Shown: piece by piece, positions 44,060 through 52,775 of the stretch
Layout of the letters: each line of letters begins with the position of its first letter
Numbering within the stretch: the first letter of the stretch is position 1
Assembly (NCBI RefSeq): GCF_027923705.1
Contig: NZ_AP026442.1
Coordinates: forward strand, 1,860,001 to 1,924,000
Reading direction: 5' to 3'
DNA length: 64,000 bases
From: Cellulomonas sp. NTE-D12
GTDB lineage: Bacteria > Actinomycetota > Actinomycetes > Actinomycetales > Cellulomonadaceae
The notes under the pieces: generated by a model
Seen by the model: only the letters and a program-made list of their open reading frames with translations
What the model was told of the DNA's origin: nothing
Database searches by the model: none
Made by a program: the position numbers and the translations under genes

Positions 44060-44344
44060 ATGTCGCTCCTCCCCGTCCTCCTGTTCCTGGCTCTCCTCGT
44101 GGCGCCGCTCGTCGCCCTCGTCCGCGGTCCCGGCTGGCCCACCGCCGGCCCGAACCACCCCGATTCCGACCGGCTGCACACGGAGCGGCTCGCCGTGCAG
44201 GCGCGATGGGGCGAGGCTCACGACGGCGACCGCAGTCCGGCCCGATCGTCGAAGGGCCGTGCGGGAAGCCAGCGCGCGGCACGTCCCTCGGCGCACGGCC
44301 GGACGACTTGCCTCGGGCGCGGGCTCAGGCGCCGATCGGCCTGA
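44060..44344 (+). CDS. Possible small membrane protein
   Basis: A 94-residue open frame whose start MSLLPVLLFLALLVAPLVAL is a convincing membrane helix or signal anchor, followed by a short charged domain (SDRLHTERLAVQARWGEAHD) and an Arg/Ser-rich tail that may lie beyond a true functional end. No good ribosome binding site precedes the ATG. The remainder of the 440-bp gap (43970-44411) shows nothing else. A real small protein is plausible but not certain. Confidence 0.45.
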   Translation: MSLLPVLLFLALLVAPLVALVRGPGWPTAGPNHPDSDRLHTERLAVQARWGEAHDGDRSPARSSKGRAGSQRAARPSAHGRTTCLGRGLRRRSA

Positions 44345-44411
44345 CGCGTCCTGGGCAGCCGCGGCGCCGAACCTCCGACCACGTCGGTCCTACCGACCCC
44401 CAGCGGCGAGG

Positions 44412-44801
44412 TCAGCCTGCCTCCGGGACCGCCGGCCTCGAGCCGCCTTCCACGGCGAACCGCTGCACGAGGGCCGCGGTGATCTGACGATGGCGCAGCA
44501 GGAAGGCGCTCTCGTCGAGCCGCTTGCGCCGCAGCCAGCCCGTGACCTCGTCGTTGCACTTGCTGGCGTTGCAGGAGCGGCATGCCGGCGCGATGTTGTC
44601 CAGCGTGTAGCGGCCGCCACGAGAGAGGGGGAGCACGCAGTCGCGCTGCAGCGGCGAGTCGACCGCTCCGCAGTACGCGCAGCCGCCCCAGGCGGCCTGG
44701 ATCGCTGTCCACTGGGCATCGGTCAGGTCGTGCTCGACGCTGTCCATCCGCCGCTTGCGCCGGCGGGCCGCCCTGGCCTTCCGGGTGCGCGCGACCGCCA
44801 T
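44412..44801 (-). CDS. HNH-type endonuclease domain protein
   Basis: A 129-residue basic protein. The Arg/Lys-rich N-terminus precedes a zinc-ribbon HNH domain: CAYCG, then DCVLPLSRGGRYTLDNIAPA and CRSCNASK supply two CxxC pairs. In the canonical motif the first catalytic position is a His (DHVxPLSRGG); here it is Cys, so catalysis may be altered. The start at 44801 gives a compact protein; upstream DNA reads through without homology. No adjacent modification or phage genes are present. Role unknown; it could be a stand-alone nuclease or a DNA-binding relic. Confidence 0.78.
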   Translation of the reverse strand: MAVARTRKARAARRRKRRMDSVEHDLTDAQWTAIQAAWGGCAYCGAVDSPLQRDCVLPLSRGGRYTLDNIAPACRSCNASKCNDEVTGWLRRKRLDESAFLLRHRQITAALVQRFAVEGGSRPAVPEAG

Positions 44802-44899
44802 GCGGCAAACGTAGGCGCCCCTGGGTGGCGCGCGGCGTCCGCCTCGCCCGGGCGCGATCGACCGGTCCCTGCGCGACAGCCGCGCGTGGAGGGGTGACG

Positions 44900-45625
44900 A
44901 TGGCAGACCGGTGCGCCCCGCGGCCAGGCGGGGAACCAGGGCGAGACCCGGGCTGGAGGCGAGACGATGTGCCGCTCGATGGACTGACACGAGACTTCTT
45001 CGCCCGCCCGGTCCTGCAGGTGGCACCCGAGCTCCTGGGCTGCACCGTCTCGCACGCGGGCGTCACGGTCCGTCTGACCGAGGTGGAGGCGTACGACGGG
45101 TCGAACGACCCCGGCTCGCACGCCTTCAGAGGCGTCACCGCGCGCACGCGCGTGATGTTCGGCGAGCCCGGGCACCTGTACGTCTACTTCACCTACGGCA
45201 TGCACTGGTGCGCCAACCTCGTGTGCGGTTCGTCAGGCGTCGCGCGCGGTGTGCTGATGCGGGCCGGCGAGGTGGTCGACGGGCTCGACCTCGCCCGTTC
45301 TCGCAGGGCCGGAGTCCGCGACCGCGACCTGGCCAGGGGGCCTGCGCGGCTGGCCAAGACGCTGGCGCTCGGCCGCGACGACAACGGCGTCGACGTCTGC
45401 TCGCCGAGCAGCGCCTTCGTGGTGCGGGCGCCGTTCCGTGATCCGTCGGCCGGCTCGTCCGGCGCCCGCGTGAGGACGGGCCCACGCGTGGGCATCAGCG
45501 GGCTCGGCGGTGACGCTGCGGCGTACCCCTGGCGATTCTGGCTCGACGGCGAGGCCACCGTGTCGGTCTACAGGGAGGCCGCGGTCAGACGGCCACGGGC
45601 CGCTGACCAGCCGACGGGTCGGTAG
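44900..45625 (+). CDS. 3-methyladenine DNA glycosylase (AAG/MPG family)
   Basis: A 241-residue base-excision repair enzyme. The active-site segment VRLTEVEAYDG contains the Glu that activates water, and HLYVYFTYGMHWCANLVC supplies the nucleotide-flipping Tyr and binding pocket. It removes alkylated purines and hypoxanthine from DNA. The ATG at 44900 lies 7 bp after GGAGG; a GTG at 44894 is too close to that site. It is followed after 36 bp by a DUF488 gene on the same strand. Confidence 0.92.
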   Translation: MADRCAPRPGGEPGRDPGWRRDDVPLDGLTRDFFARPVLQVAPELLGCTVSHAGVTVRLTEVEAYDGSNDPGSHAFRGVTARTRVMFGEPGHLYVYFTYGMHWCANLVCGSSGVARGVLMRAGEVVDGLDLARSRRAGVRDRDLARGPARLAKTLALGRDDNGVDVCSPSSAFVVRAPFRDPSAGSSGARVRTGPRVGISGLGGDAAAYPWRFWLDGEATVSVYREAAVRRPRAADQPTGR

Positions 45626-45661
45626 GGCCGTCCACCGTTCGCGCTGCCGAGGAGCTCGGGG

Positions 45662-46234
45662 ATGAGAGAGATCTGGACCATCGGGCACTGGACGTGCCCG
45701 GAGCAGACGTTCGTCGCCAGGCTCGTCGCCATCCGCATCGGCGTGCTCGCGGACGTCCGCGCCCACCCCGGCTCGCGGACCAGCCCGCAGTTCAGCCGCG
45801 ACCTCATGCCGGGGTGGCTGGCGCGGGCGTCCGTCGGCTACGTGCACCTCGAGAGGCTCGGTGGTCGTCGCGCCAAGCAGGACGTCGACAGCCGCATCAA
45901 CTCGGGCTGGCAGAACGCCAGCTTCAAGAACTACGCCGACTACACGCTGCTGCCGGCGTACCAGGAGGGGATCGACGAGCTGCTGCAGCTGGCCACCGAG
46001 CGCCGCGTCGCCGTCATGTGTGCCGAGCCGATGCCGTGGCGATGTCATCGACTGCTCATCTCCAACACGCTGACCGCCCGTGGCTGGACCGTGCGGCACA
46101 TCGTCCGCGACTCCGACCCGCGGGTGCACCGGCTCGGACAGTGGGGCGCGGCGCCGGTGGTCGGCGCCGACGGTCGCCTGACGTACCCCGGTCCGATGCG
46201 TGACGAGGCGAGCGGGGGACCCGGGACCGGTTGA
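45662..46234 (+). CDS. DUF488-family protein
   Basis: A 190-residue protein of the DUF488 family: IWTIGHWTCPEQTF at the start, VLADVRAHPGSRTSPQFSRD, LERLGGRR, YADYTLLPAYQEGIDELLQL and the Cys/His segment VMCAEPMPWRCHRLLIS. The family has no firm biochemical function; a metal- or nucleic-acid-related role has been suggested by the conserved Cys, Arg and His residues. The gene follows the DNA glycosylase closely, so both may serve DNA maintenance, which is inference. Confidence 0.88.
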   Translation: MREIWTIGHWTCPEQTFVARLVAIRIGVLADVRAHPGSRTSPQFSRDLMPGWLARASVGYVHLERLGGRRAKQDVDSRINSGWQNASFKNYADYTLLPAYQEGIDELLQLATERRVAVMCAEPMPWRCHRLLISNTLTARGWTVRHIVRDSDPRVHRLGQWGAAPVVGADGRLTYPGPMRDEASGGPGTG

Positions 46235-46269
46235 CGATGCCACCCTCGTCCAGTCTGTGCGATGCTTAG

Positions 46270-46293
46270 CGATATATCGTCGAGTATCGCGAT
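46270..46293. promoter_or_regulatory. Probable PadR operators
   Basis: CGATATATCG (46270-46279) and ATCGCGAT (46286-46293) are perfect palindromes just upstream of the ribosome binding site of the PadR gene. AT-rich CGATATATCG-like sites are common for PadR proteins of actinobacteria. The position would block transcription of the gene itself and of the downstream kinase gene. Confidence 0.6.
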
Positions 46294-46309
46294 CAAGAGG
46301 AGTCGGACC

Positions 46310-46864
46310 ATGTACCACCACAGCAGCAAGGCAGCCTTCGGTCCCGACCTGGGCAGCTTCGCCCGCAACATCGCCGGCTTCGGCATGGGCGGACCGGGCC
46401 CGCGCTTCCCGTACCCCGGGCGCGCGCGGCGCGGGGACATCCGCACCGCGGTGCTGCGGGTGCTGGCGGACGAGCCGATGCACGGCTACCAGATCATCCA
46501 GGAGCTGTCCGCACGCAGCGGCGGCACCTGGAACCCGAGCGCGGGCTCGGTGTACCCCACCTTGCAGCTGCTCGCGGACGAGGGACTGGTCGTCGCCGCC
46601 GAGAGCGGTGGCAAGCGGGTCTTCTCGCTCACCGACGCCGGCCGGGCGGCCGTCGCCGACCTGACCGACGAGCCCGCACCGTGGGACGTGGCGGCCGCCC
46701 AGTCCGACGTCACCGGGTACGCCGCGCTGCGCGAAGCCGGGATGCGGCTGGCCGCGGCGGTGGTGCAGATCGGCAAGTCCGGCGACAAGACTCAGATCAT
46801 GTCGACCATCGAGATCCTCAACGGCGCGCGCAAGCAGGTCTACACGCTGCTCGCCCAGGACTGA
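46310..46864 (+). CDS. PadR-family transcriptional regulator
   Basis: A 184-residue winged-helix regulator. After a glycine/proline-rich N-terminus the PadR core reads RRGDIRTAVLRVLADEPMHG, then NPSAGSVYPTLQLLADEGLV and KRVFSLTDAGRAAV; the C-terminal helix mediates dimerisation. AAGAGGAG lies 8 bp before the ATG at 46310. An upstream ATG at 46262 is inside the operator and lacks a binding site. It is probably autoregulated and co-transcribed with the AarF-like gene 3 bp downstream. Confidence 0.9.
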   Translation: MYHHSSKAAFGPDLGSFARNIAGFGMGGPGPRFPYPGRARRGDIRTAVLRVLADEPMHGYQIIQELSARSGGTWNPSAGSVYPTLQLLADEGLVVAAESGGKRVFSLTDAGRAAVADLTDEPAPWDVAAAQSDVTGYAALREAGMRLAAAVVQIGKSGDKTQIMSTIEILNGARKQVYTLLAQD

Positions 46865-46867
46865 GAC

Positions 46868-48547
46868 GTGACGGAGTCGCCCCGGCTGCGCGCCCGGTAC
46901 CGGCGGATCGTCACATTCTTCGCCGGGGTGACGGCGAGCTTCATCTTCTGGGAGATCGTCCTGCCCCGGTTGGGGCTGCAGCGGTGGTCGGACTCCAGCC
47001 GGGCGCACCGGAACCGTCGCACGGCGGTGCGGTTCCGGGCGCTCGCCCTGGCCATGGGCGGCCTGATGATCAAGGTCGGCCAGTTCCTCTCGGCACGCCT
47101 GGACGTGCTCCCGGCTGAGATCACCGAGGAGCTGGCGGGTCTGCAGGACGAGGTGCCGCCTGCCGCGTTCGCCGACATCCGGCGGTGCGCCGAGCAGGAG
47201 CTCGGGTGCACCTTGGCCGAGGCCTTCCGCACCTTCGACGAGGCGCCGCTGGCTGCAGCCTCGCTGGGCCAGGCCCACCGGGCGGTGCTCCGGGCCGCCG
47301 ACGCGGCCGAGACGGGGTTCGCACAGGTCGTCGTGAAGGTCCAGCGGCCGGACATCGATCGGATCGTCGCCGTCGACCTCGCAGCCCTGCGCCGGGTGGG
47401 TCGCTGGTTGACCCGGTACCGGCCGGTCAGCAGCCGAGCGGACGTGCCGGCACTCGTGGAGGAGTTCGCGACCACGACGCTGGAGGAGCTGGACTACACC
47501 GCCGAGGCGCGCAACGCCGAGCACTTCCGCTGGGTCTTCGAGAACGACGACCGGGTCGGCGTGCCGCGGGTGGCCTGGGAGCACTCACGGCTGCGGGTGC
47601 TGACCCTCGAGGACGTCTCGGCGATCCGCCTCGGCGACTACGACGCGATCACCGCCGCGGGGATCGACCGCGCACAGGTCGCCGAGAAGCTGGTGGAGAC
47701 CTACCTGCAGCAGATCTTCGACGACGGGGTGTTCCACGCCGACCCGCATCCCGGGAACCTCTTCGTCTCGCCCGTCGACGGGCACCGCGGGCAGTTCCGC
47801 CTGACGTTCATCGACTTCGGGATGGTCGGCCGGGTCCCCGACACGCTGCGCGCCTCGCTGCGAGAGGCGTTGATCGCCGTCGGCACCCAGGACTCCGCCC
47901 GGCTCGTGGCCGCCTTCACGTCCATGGGGGTGCTGCTGCCCACCGCCGACACCAAGGCGATGGACCTCGCCGTGGCCCAGGTCTTCGACCGCTTCGGCGG
48001 CATGGCGATGAGCGACCTGCGCAACATCAGCCACAAGGAGATGGCGGAGATCGGCCTGCAGTTCCGTGAGCTGCTGGTCAGCATGCCGTTCCAGCTGCCG
48101 GAGAACCTCCTGCTGCTCGGCCGGACGCTGGCGGTCCTGTCGGGGATGTGCGCCGGGCTGAACCCCGACTTCAACCTGTGGACGTCGATCACGCCGTACG
48201 CCACCACGCTGGTCTCCGGAGATGCCGGCGAGGGTGGTCTGTGGAGCACGATCACCACGGAGGGCGCCAAGATCGCCCAGTCGCTCGTGGCGCTCCCCGC
48301 GCGCACCGACCGGATCCTGACCCTCGTCGAGCGCGGTGACCTCTCGGTGAAGACGCCGCTGCTCGAGCTGCGGGTCCGGCAGCTGGACCGCTCGGTGCGG
48401 CAGATCCCGATGGCGATCGCCTTCGCGGCGCTCCTGCTGGCCGGCGCCGTGCTCTACCCGGCCGAGCCGACCTTCGCCAAGGTGCTCATGGCCGGGTCGG
48501 TGCTGCCGCTCGTCGGCGCCCTGCGGCGTGGACGTCGGCACCGCTAG
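46868..48547 (+). CDS. AarF/ABC1/UbiB-family atypical kinase
   Basis: A 559-residue protein. The family-specific KxGQ motif is in IKVGQFLSARLDVLPAEITE; the nucleotide-binding Ala-rich loop is AAASLGQAHRAVL; the catalytic site is HADPHPGNLF and the metal site FIDFGMVG. Two C-terminal membrane helices (IPMAIAFAALLLAGAVLYPA) anchor it. UbiB-like proteins support isoprenoid-quinone biosynthesis or lipid homeostasis through ATPase activity. The GTG start is 3 bp after the PadR gene, which implies regulation by it, an unusual partner for this family. Confidence 0.9.
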   Translation: MTESPRLRARYRRIVTFFAGVTASFIFWEIVLPRLGLQRWSDSSRAHRNRRTAVRFRALALAMGGLMIKVGQFLSARLDVLPAEITEELAGLQDEVPPAAFADIRRCAEQELGCTLAEAFRTFDEAPLAAASLGQAHRAVLRAADAAETGFAQVVVKVQRPDIDRIVAVDLAALRRVGRWLTRYRPVSSRADVPALVEEFATTTLEELDYTAEARNAEHFRWVFENDDRVGVPRVAWEHSRLRVLTLEDVSAIRLGDYDAITAAGIDRAQVAEKLVETYLQQIFDDGVFHADPHPGNLFVSPVDGHRGQFRLTFIDFGMVGRVPDTLRASLREALIAVGTQDSARLVAAFTSMGVLLPTADTKAMDLAVAQVFDRFGGMAMSDLRNISHKEMAEIGLQFRELLVSMPFQLPENLLLLGRTLAVLSGMCAGLNPDFNLWTSITPYATTLVSGDAGEGGLWSTITTEGAKIAQSLVALPARTDRILTLVERGDLSVKTPLLELRVRQLDRSVRQIPMAIAFAALLLAGAVLYPAEPTFAKVLMAGSVLPLVGALRRGRRHR

Positions 48548-48803
48548 GGCGTTCCACCCGCGCGCGCCGAGCACGACGACCGTCCGCGGGGAGCTTCTCC
48601 ACCCGGCCTGAGGGCTCAGACCGAGACCTCGCCGGTCGATGCTCTGGTATGCACGCAGTGGTGCCTCGCCTGGCGACCGCCAGCCGGATGCCCGACGACT
48701 CCGGGGGAGCTGTGGCCGGTCTCAGGTGCACCGTCGGGGCTGGCGGCCGGGCCCGGACCCGCCACGTCCCGCACCCGGCGAGCCCGGTCGCGGGGGACTC
48801 CTC

Positions 48804-50009
48804 GTGAAGCTCCCCAGCGGGGTGGGCGAGACCGCGCAGGCGGGGATGTCGTCGCACACCCGCGAACGCCTCGGGCACCTCCTGGACACGTCGACGCGAA
48901 CCGGCCCCGCATTCGCCGCCGCCCTGATCGTCCTGACGGTCGCCGCCGCCTGGCTCGGCACGTATGCAGCCGGGGGGACCAAGTCCGTGCTGCCCCAGAT
49001 GTTCTACCTGCCGATCATCTTCGCTGCCGGGCGCTTCGGGTGGGCCGGTGCGGCCGCCACCGCGGGCCTCTCGGGGATCGTGACCGGTCCACTGATGCCG
49101 CTCGACGTGGCGGCGGGACTGGCTCAGACCCCGGAGGCGTGGGTCGCACGCCTCATCGCCTTCCTGACGGTCGGCGTCGTCGTGGCGTGGCTGACCGGGG
49201 AGTCGCGCGTCTCCGTCATCGACTTCGCTCGCGACGCTCGTGCCGCGCGAGTCCTCCTGCGCGGCCTCGAACGCGGGGACTTCACGGTCCACTATCAACC
49301 GGTGGTCGACCTGAGCACCCGCCGCACCACCGGGTTCGAGGCGCTGTGCCGGTGGGAGGGGGAGGCGCTCGGCGCGGCGTCCCCCTCCGTCTTCATCCCG
49401 CTCGCCGAACGGACCGGGACCGTCGGCCCGATCGGGCAGTTCGTGCTGCGCGAAGCCCTTCGTCAAGGTGCGGCCTGGCAGGGCGACGGGTGCGACGTGG
49501 TCATGGCGGTCAACGTCTCGGCGCACCAGCTCAGCGAGCCCGACCTGTTCTCGCAGGTGCGCACCGCGCTCCTGGACGCAGGGCTGCGGCCCGAGAACCT
49601 GTGCATCGAGATCACCGAGACGGCCATCGTGCGGGACCGTCCCACGGCGCTCGGCCACGTCCGGGCCCTGCACGACCTCGGGGTCACGATCGCGCTGGAC
49701 GACTTCGGCAGCGGGCAGGCCTCGCTGGCCTACCTGCTCGACTTCCCCATCGACATCCTGAAGATCGACGTGGCGTTCGTCAGCACGGTGGATTCGGACG
49801 CCAGGAGCGCGGCGCTCGTGAGCGGCATCGTCCAGCTGGCCCGGGCGCTGGGCGCCAAGACGATCGCCGAGGGCATCGAGCGGCCCGAGCAGCTCGACAC
49901 GCTGCGCGCGATCGGCTGCGACTACGGCCAGGGCTACCTCCTGGGCCGACCCGGGCCGGCGCCCTCCGGCCCGGCGCTGCTCGCCTCGGACCGCCCGGCG
50001 GCGATGTAG
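48804..50009 (+). CDS. Membrane-anchored EAL-domain cyclic-di-GMP phosphodiesterase
   Basis: A 401-residue protein. Residues about 35-130 hold three or four membrane helices (DUF4118/MASE-like), followed directly by an EAL domain with no GGDEF partner. Active-site motifs are present: Glu179 in FEALCRW, NVSAHQL, IEITETA, ALDDFGSG, LKIDVAFV, AEGIE and QGYLLGRP. It should hydrolyse cyclic di-GMP. The GTG at 48804 follows GGGGGA; the ATG at 48846 is an alternative. The 256-bp region upstream (48548-48803) shows no gene. Confidence 0.9.
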   Translation: MKLPSGVGETAQAGMSSHTRERLGHLLDTSTRTGPAFAAALIVLTVAAAWLGTYAAGGTKSVLPQMFYLPIIFAAGRFGWAGAAATAGLSGIVTGPLMPLDVAAGLAQTPEAWVARLIAFLTVGVVVAWLTGESRVSVIDFARDARAARVLLRGLERGDFTVHYQPVVDLSTRRTTGFEALCRWEGEALGAASPSVFIPLAERTGTVGPIGQFVLREALRQGAAWQGDGCDVVMAVNVSAHQLSEPDLFSQVRTALLDAGLRPENLCIEITETAIVRDRPTALGHVRALHDLGVTIALDDFGSGQASLAYLLDFPIDILKIDVAFVSTVDSDARSAALVSGIVQLARALGAKTIAEGIERPEQLDTLRAIGCDYGQGYLLGRPGPAPSGPALLASDRPAAM

Positions 50010-50036
50010 AGCACGTCGAGACACCGGCGGAGCGGT

Positions 50037-50078
50037 CGACCCGCTCGACCGAGCCGGTGCGCTCGGTCGAGCGGGTCG
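50037..50078. terminator. Bidirectional terminator, 17-bp stem
   Basis: GACCCGCTCGACCGAG (50038-50053) pairs perfectly with CTCGGTCGAGCGGGTC (50062-50077), with one more C-G pair outside and an 8-nt loop. It sits exactly between the convergent EAL and oleate hydratase genes, 9 bp from the latter's stop. Confidence 0.85.
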
Positions 50079-50087
50079 GGACGGCGG

Positions 50088-51869
50088 TCAGCCGCGGACG
50101 AGACCGTGCTCGGCGAGCAGCCGGGCGATCTGGGTGCCGCCCACCAGGCCGTTCAGCACCTGACGGCCGAGCGGCCCGCCGGGGATGTCGAGCGGCGCGC
50201 CGTCCCGCAGGTCGCTCGTCGCCTGCAGCAGCGTGCGGATGTCGTAGGTGGAGCCGAACACCTCGGGGATGCCGCGATCGATGTCGAGCAGCGTGTAGAC
50301 GGCCTCCATCGGCGTCCGCACGGAGTACTCGACGGTGAAGATGATGTCCCGCTGCTTGGTCTCGGCGAACTGGCCGATGAAGGCGAAGTTCACCGATCCG
50401 TCGGGCACGACGTCCGGTCGGTCGCCAGCCTGGCGCGGCATGAAGAACGCCGTGACGTACGGCATCATCACCGGCACGGTCTTCGCGCCCGTGGCGGCCA
50501 GCTCGGGGATCTCCTCAACCGGAACACCCATGTGGTACAGCCACTCCTGGGTGATCTCCTCGCCGGTGCACTCCTGCATCGGCTTCTTCACGAAGTCGCC
50601 GGGCCGGTCGACGAACAGCGCGTAGACCCACGCGACGATCTCGTCCGGCTTCTGCTGCTTGAAGTGCGGCTGGCGGTTCACGGTCCACGACAGCAGCCAG
50701 CTGGAATCGCGCGCGGTGACGATGCCGCCGGTGACCACCTTGCCGGCGAACGGGTCGCGGCCGGCGATCTTCTCGATGTAGCGGGGGATGCGCTCGTCGA
50801 GCGTGGTGACGGTCGCCGACTCCCACTTGCTCTCGGGGATGTGCGAGCCGAACACGTCCGGGTGCCCGAACGACGGGTCCTTGGCGGCGATGCGTCGCCA
50901 CAGGTCCCAGGCCGGTGCCGGCCCCTCGTCCAGCCGTGCCGGCGTGTGGTGGTCGCCGTTGTCGGAGTTCTCGGTGAGTGATCCGATGGTCATGAACAGC
51001 AGGTCGTTCTCGGACAGGTCGACGCCGTCACCGCCGGCGCCGTTCTCGCCCGACACCCAGTGGATCCGGGTGGCCTGCTTGCGGCCGGTGCCGGGGTCGA
51101 TGTCGAAGTCGACGTCGGTGACCTCGGTCTCGAACCGGAACACGACCCCCTGGTCCAGCAGCCAGGTGTACAGCGGCAGCACGAAGGACTCGTACTGGTT
51201 GTACTTGCTGAACTGCAGGGCGCTCATGTCGCCCAAGCCGCCCATGTGGTGGATGAAACGGTGCAGGTACAGCTTCATCTCCAGGGCGGAGTGCCACTCC
51301 TCGAACGCGAGCATGGTCCGCCAGTACAGCCAGAAGTTGCTGGCGAAGAACTCGGGGGAGAAGACCTCGTTGATCCGCTTGTTCTCCAGCTGCTCACGGG
51401 TGGCGAGGAAGACCTTGATGAGCTCCTTCTGCGCCTTCTCCGACATGTCGAACTTCGCGTCCGTGCGGGCGTCCTGACCCTGCTTCTCGGTGACCCGCAG
51501 CAGGCTGTAGTTCGGGTCGTCCTTGTTCAACCAGTAGAACTCGTCGAGCACGCTCGCCCCCTCGATCTCCAGGGAGGGGATCGACCGGAACAGCTCCCAG
51601 AGCAGCTCGTAGTGGCTCTCGAGCTCACGTCCGCCGCGGATCACGAAGCCCTTCTCCGGCTCCTTGATGCCGTCGAGCGCACCGCCCGGCAGACGCAGCC
51701 GCTCGAGGATCGTGATCCGCGAGCCCGGCATCTGCCCGTCGCGGATGAGGAAGGCGGCACCGGCGAGCGAAGCGAGCCCCGCACCCACGAACCACGCCGT
51801 CTTGTCGTCCACGCCGGCAGGCTTGCGGGGACGCGCGAACGCCTCGTAGTTGCCGCTGCTGTAGTACAT
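50088..51869 (-). CDS. ohyA: Oleate hydratase
   Basis: A 593-residue FAD-dependent enzyme of the myosin-cross-reactive-antigen family. Recognisable blocks are YYSSGNYEAFARPRKPAGVD at the N-terminus, the nucleotide motif AWFVGAGLASLAGAAFL, YELLWELFRSIPSLE, FIHHMGGLGDMSALQFSKYN and EYSVRTPMEAVYTLL. It adds water to the cis-9 double bond of oleic acid to give 10-hydroxystearate, a defence against unsaturated fatty acids. The start codon is the ATG at 51869. A TetR-type gene lies 40 bp upstream on the same strand, so the two form an operon. Confidence 0.95.
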   Translation of the reverse strand: MYYSSGNYEAFARPRKPAGVDDKTAWFVGAGLASLAGAAFLIRDGQMPGSRITILERLRLPGGALDGIKEPEKGFVIRGGRELESHYELLWELFRSIPSLEIEGASVLDEFYWLNKDDPNYSLLRVTEKQGQDARTDAKFDMSEKAQKELIKVFLATREQLENKRINEVFSPEFFASNFWLYWRTMLAFEEWHSALEMKLYLHRFIHHMGGLGDMSALQFSKYNQYESFVLPLYTWLLDQGVVFRFETEVTDVDFDIDPGTGRKQATRIHWVSGENGAGGDGVDLSENDLLFMTIGSLTENSDNGDHHTPARLDEGPAPAWDLWRRIAAKDPSFGHPDVFGSHIPESKWESATVTTLDERIPRYIEKIAGRDPFAGKVVTGGIVTARDSSWLLSWTVNRQPHFKQQKPDEIVAWVYALFVDRPGDFVKKPMQECTGEEITQEWLYHMGVPVEEIPELAATGAKTVPVMMPYVTAFFMPRQAGDRPDVVPDGSVNFAFIGQFAETKQRDIIFTVEYSVRTPMEAVYTLLDIDRGIPEVFGSTYDIRTLLQATSDLRDGAPLDIPGGPLGRQVLNGLVGGTQIARLLAEHGLVRG

Positions 51870-51909
51870 CGCCTTGCCTTTCGCTGTAGTCGTCCCGGGG
51901 GCCGGATGG

Positions 51910-52560
51910 CTAGCGGGAGGTGTCCTCGACGGACGACGCCAGGAATCCCTGGACGATCTGGGCCACCTGCTCGCGCAGCTCCTCGCCGGTGTCGGCACCC
52001 GGGTGCGCTCCGGTCAGCGGCTGGGCGAGCAGCAGGTTGAGGACCGCGAAGACGCTCCGGGCGGCACGGGCGGCGCCGACGGCGTGGGCGGGCTCGTGCC
52101 GGCGCCCGGCGTCGACGGCGTCGAGCAGCCGGGTCGCGACGAGGTCCTCGAGGCGACCGACGAGGGCCAGCCCCTCGCCGCGGTACTTCTCCGTGGGACC
52201 ACCGAACAGCAGCTCGCGCTGGTACACCGCCGCGTTGCGCAGGTCGTGCGCGCCGCTCAGCACCGTCCCGACGAGCGCGTTCACCGCCGCCGTGACGTCG
52301 GGCTCGGCCGCGGCCCTGCGGTCGCCCTCGTCGATCGCGGTGCGCAGCTGCTCGTTGTAGACCATGAGGAACAGCTCGCCCTTGGTCGCCGCGTAGCGGA
52401 ACAGCGTGCCGGCGCCGACGTCGGCACGTTCGGCGATCTCCTGGGTGGTCACGCCGTCGAACCCGCGCTCGGAGAACAGCGCCGACGCGGCCTCGAAGAT
52501 GCGCGTGTACTTCTCGCGGGCGTTGCGCTCACGCCGCCCGGGTGCTGGCGGGTTGGTCAC
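51910..52560 (-). CDS. TetR-family regulator of the oleate hydratase operon
   Basis: A 216-residue regulator with the N-terminal helix-turn-helix TRIFEAASALFSERGFDGVT, then EIAERADVGAGTLFRYAATK, and a helical ligand domain. The GTG at 52560 follows GGAGG. Paired palindromes lie 50-80 bp upstream. Fatty acids or acyl-CoA are the likely inducers, by analogy with other oleate-hydratase-linked TetR proteins; this is inference. Confidence 0.92.
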   Translation of the reverse strand: MTNPPAPGRRERNAREKYTRIFEAASALFSERGFDGVTTQEIAERADVGAGTLFRYAATKGELFLMVYNEQLRTAIDEGDRRAAAEPDVTAAVNALVGTVLSGAHDLRNAAVYQRELLFGGPTEKYRGEGLALVGRLEDLVATRLLDAVDAGRRHEPAHAVGAARAARSVFAVLNLLLAQPLTGAHPGADTGEELREQVAQIVQGFLASSVEDTSR

Positions 52561-52609
52561 GGATCCTCCGGTGGGCGGGGTCGTCGGCGGGCATCCTCAC
52601 CAGCCAATT

Positions 52610-52640
52610 ACGGAGCGTACTCCGTTTCGAGTGCACTCCG
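52610..52640. promoter_or_regulatory. Tandem TetR operators
   Basis: ACGGAG and CTCCGT flank a 4-bp spacer at 52610-52625, and TCGAGTGCACTCCG at 52627-52640 has a perfect 10-bp core GAGTGCACTC. Both fit a consensus CGGAGTRCACTCCG with centres 16 bp apart. They lie upstream of the TetR/oleate hydratase operon. Confidence 0.75.
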
Positions 52641-52775
52641 AAACCGTGGTCGCACCGCCCACCTCTCCACGCCCGGCGCCGCGCGCAGGGCCCTGCGCGG
52701 GCTGATCGGGCTCGGGCTCTAGCCTCGGTCGCAGACCGGCGGGATCGGCTCGCCGCGCACCGCGGAGACACGCCC

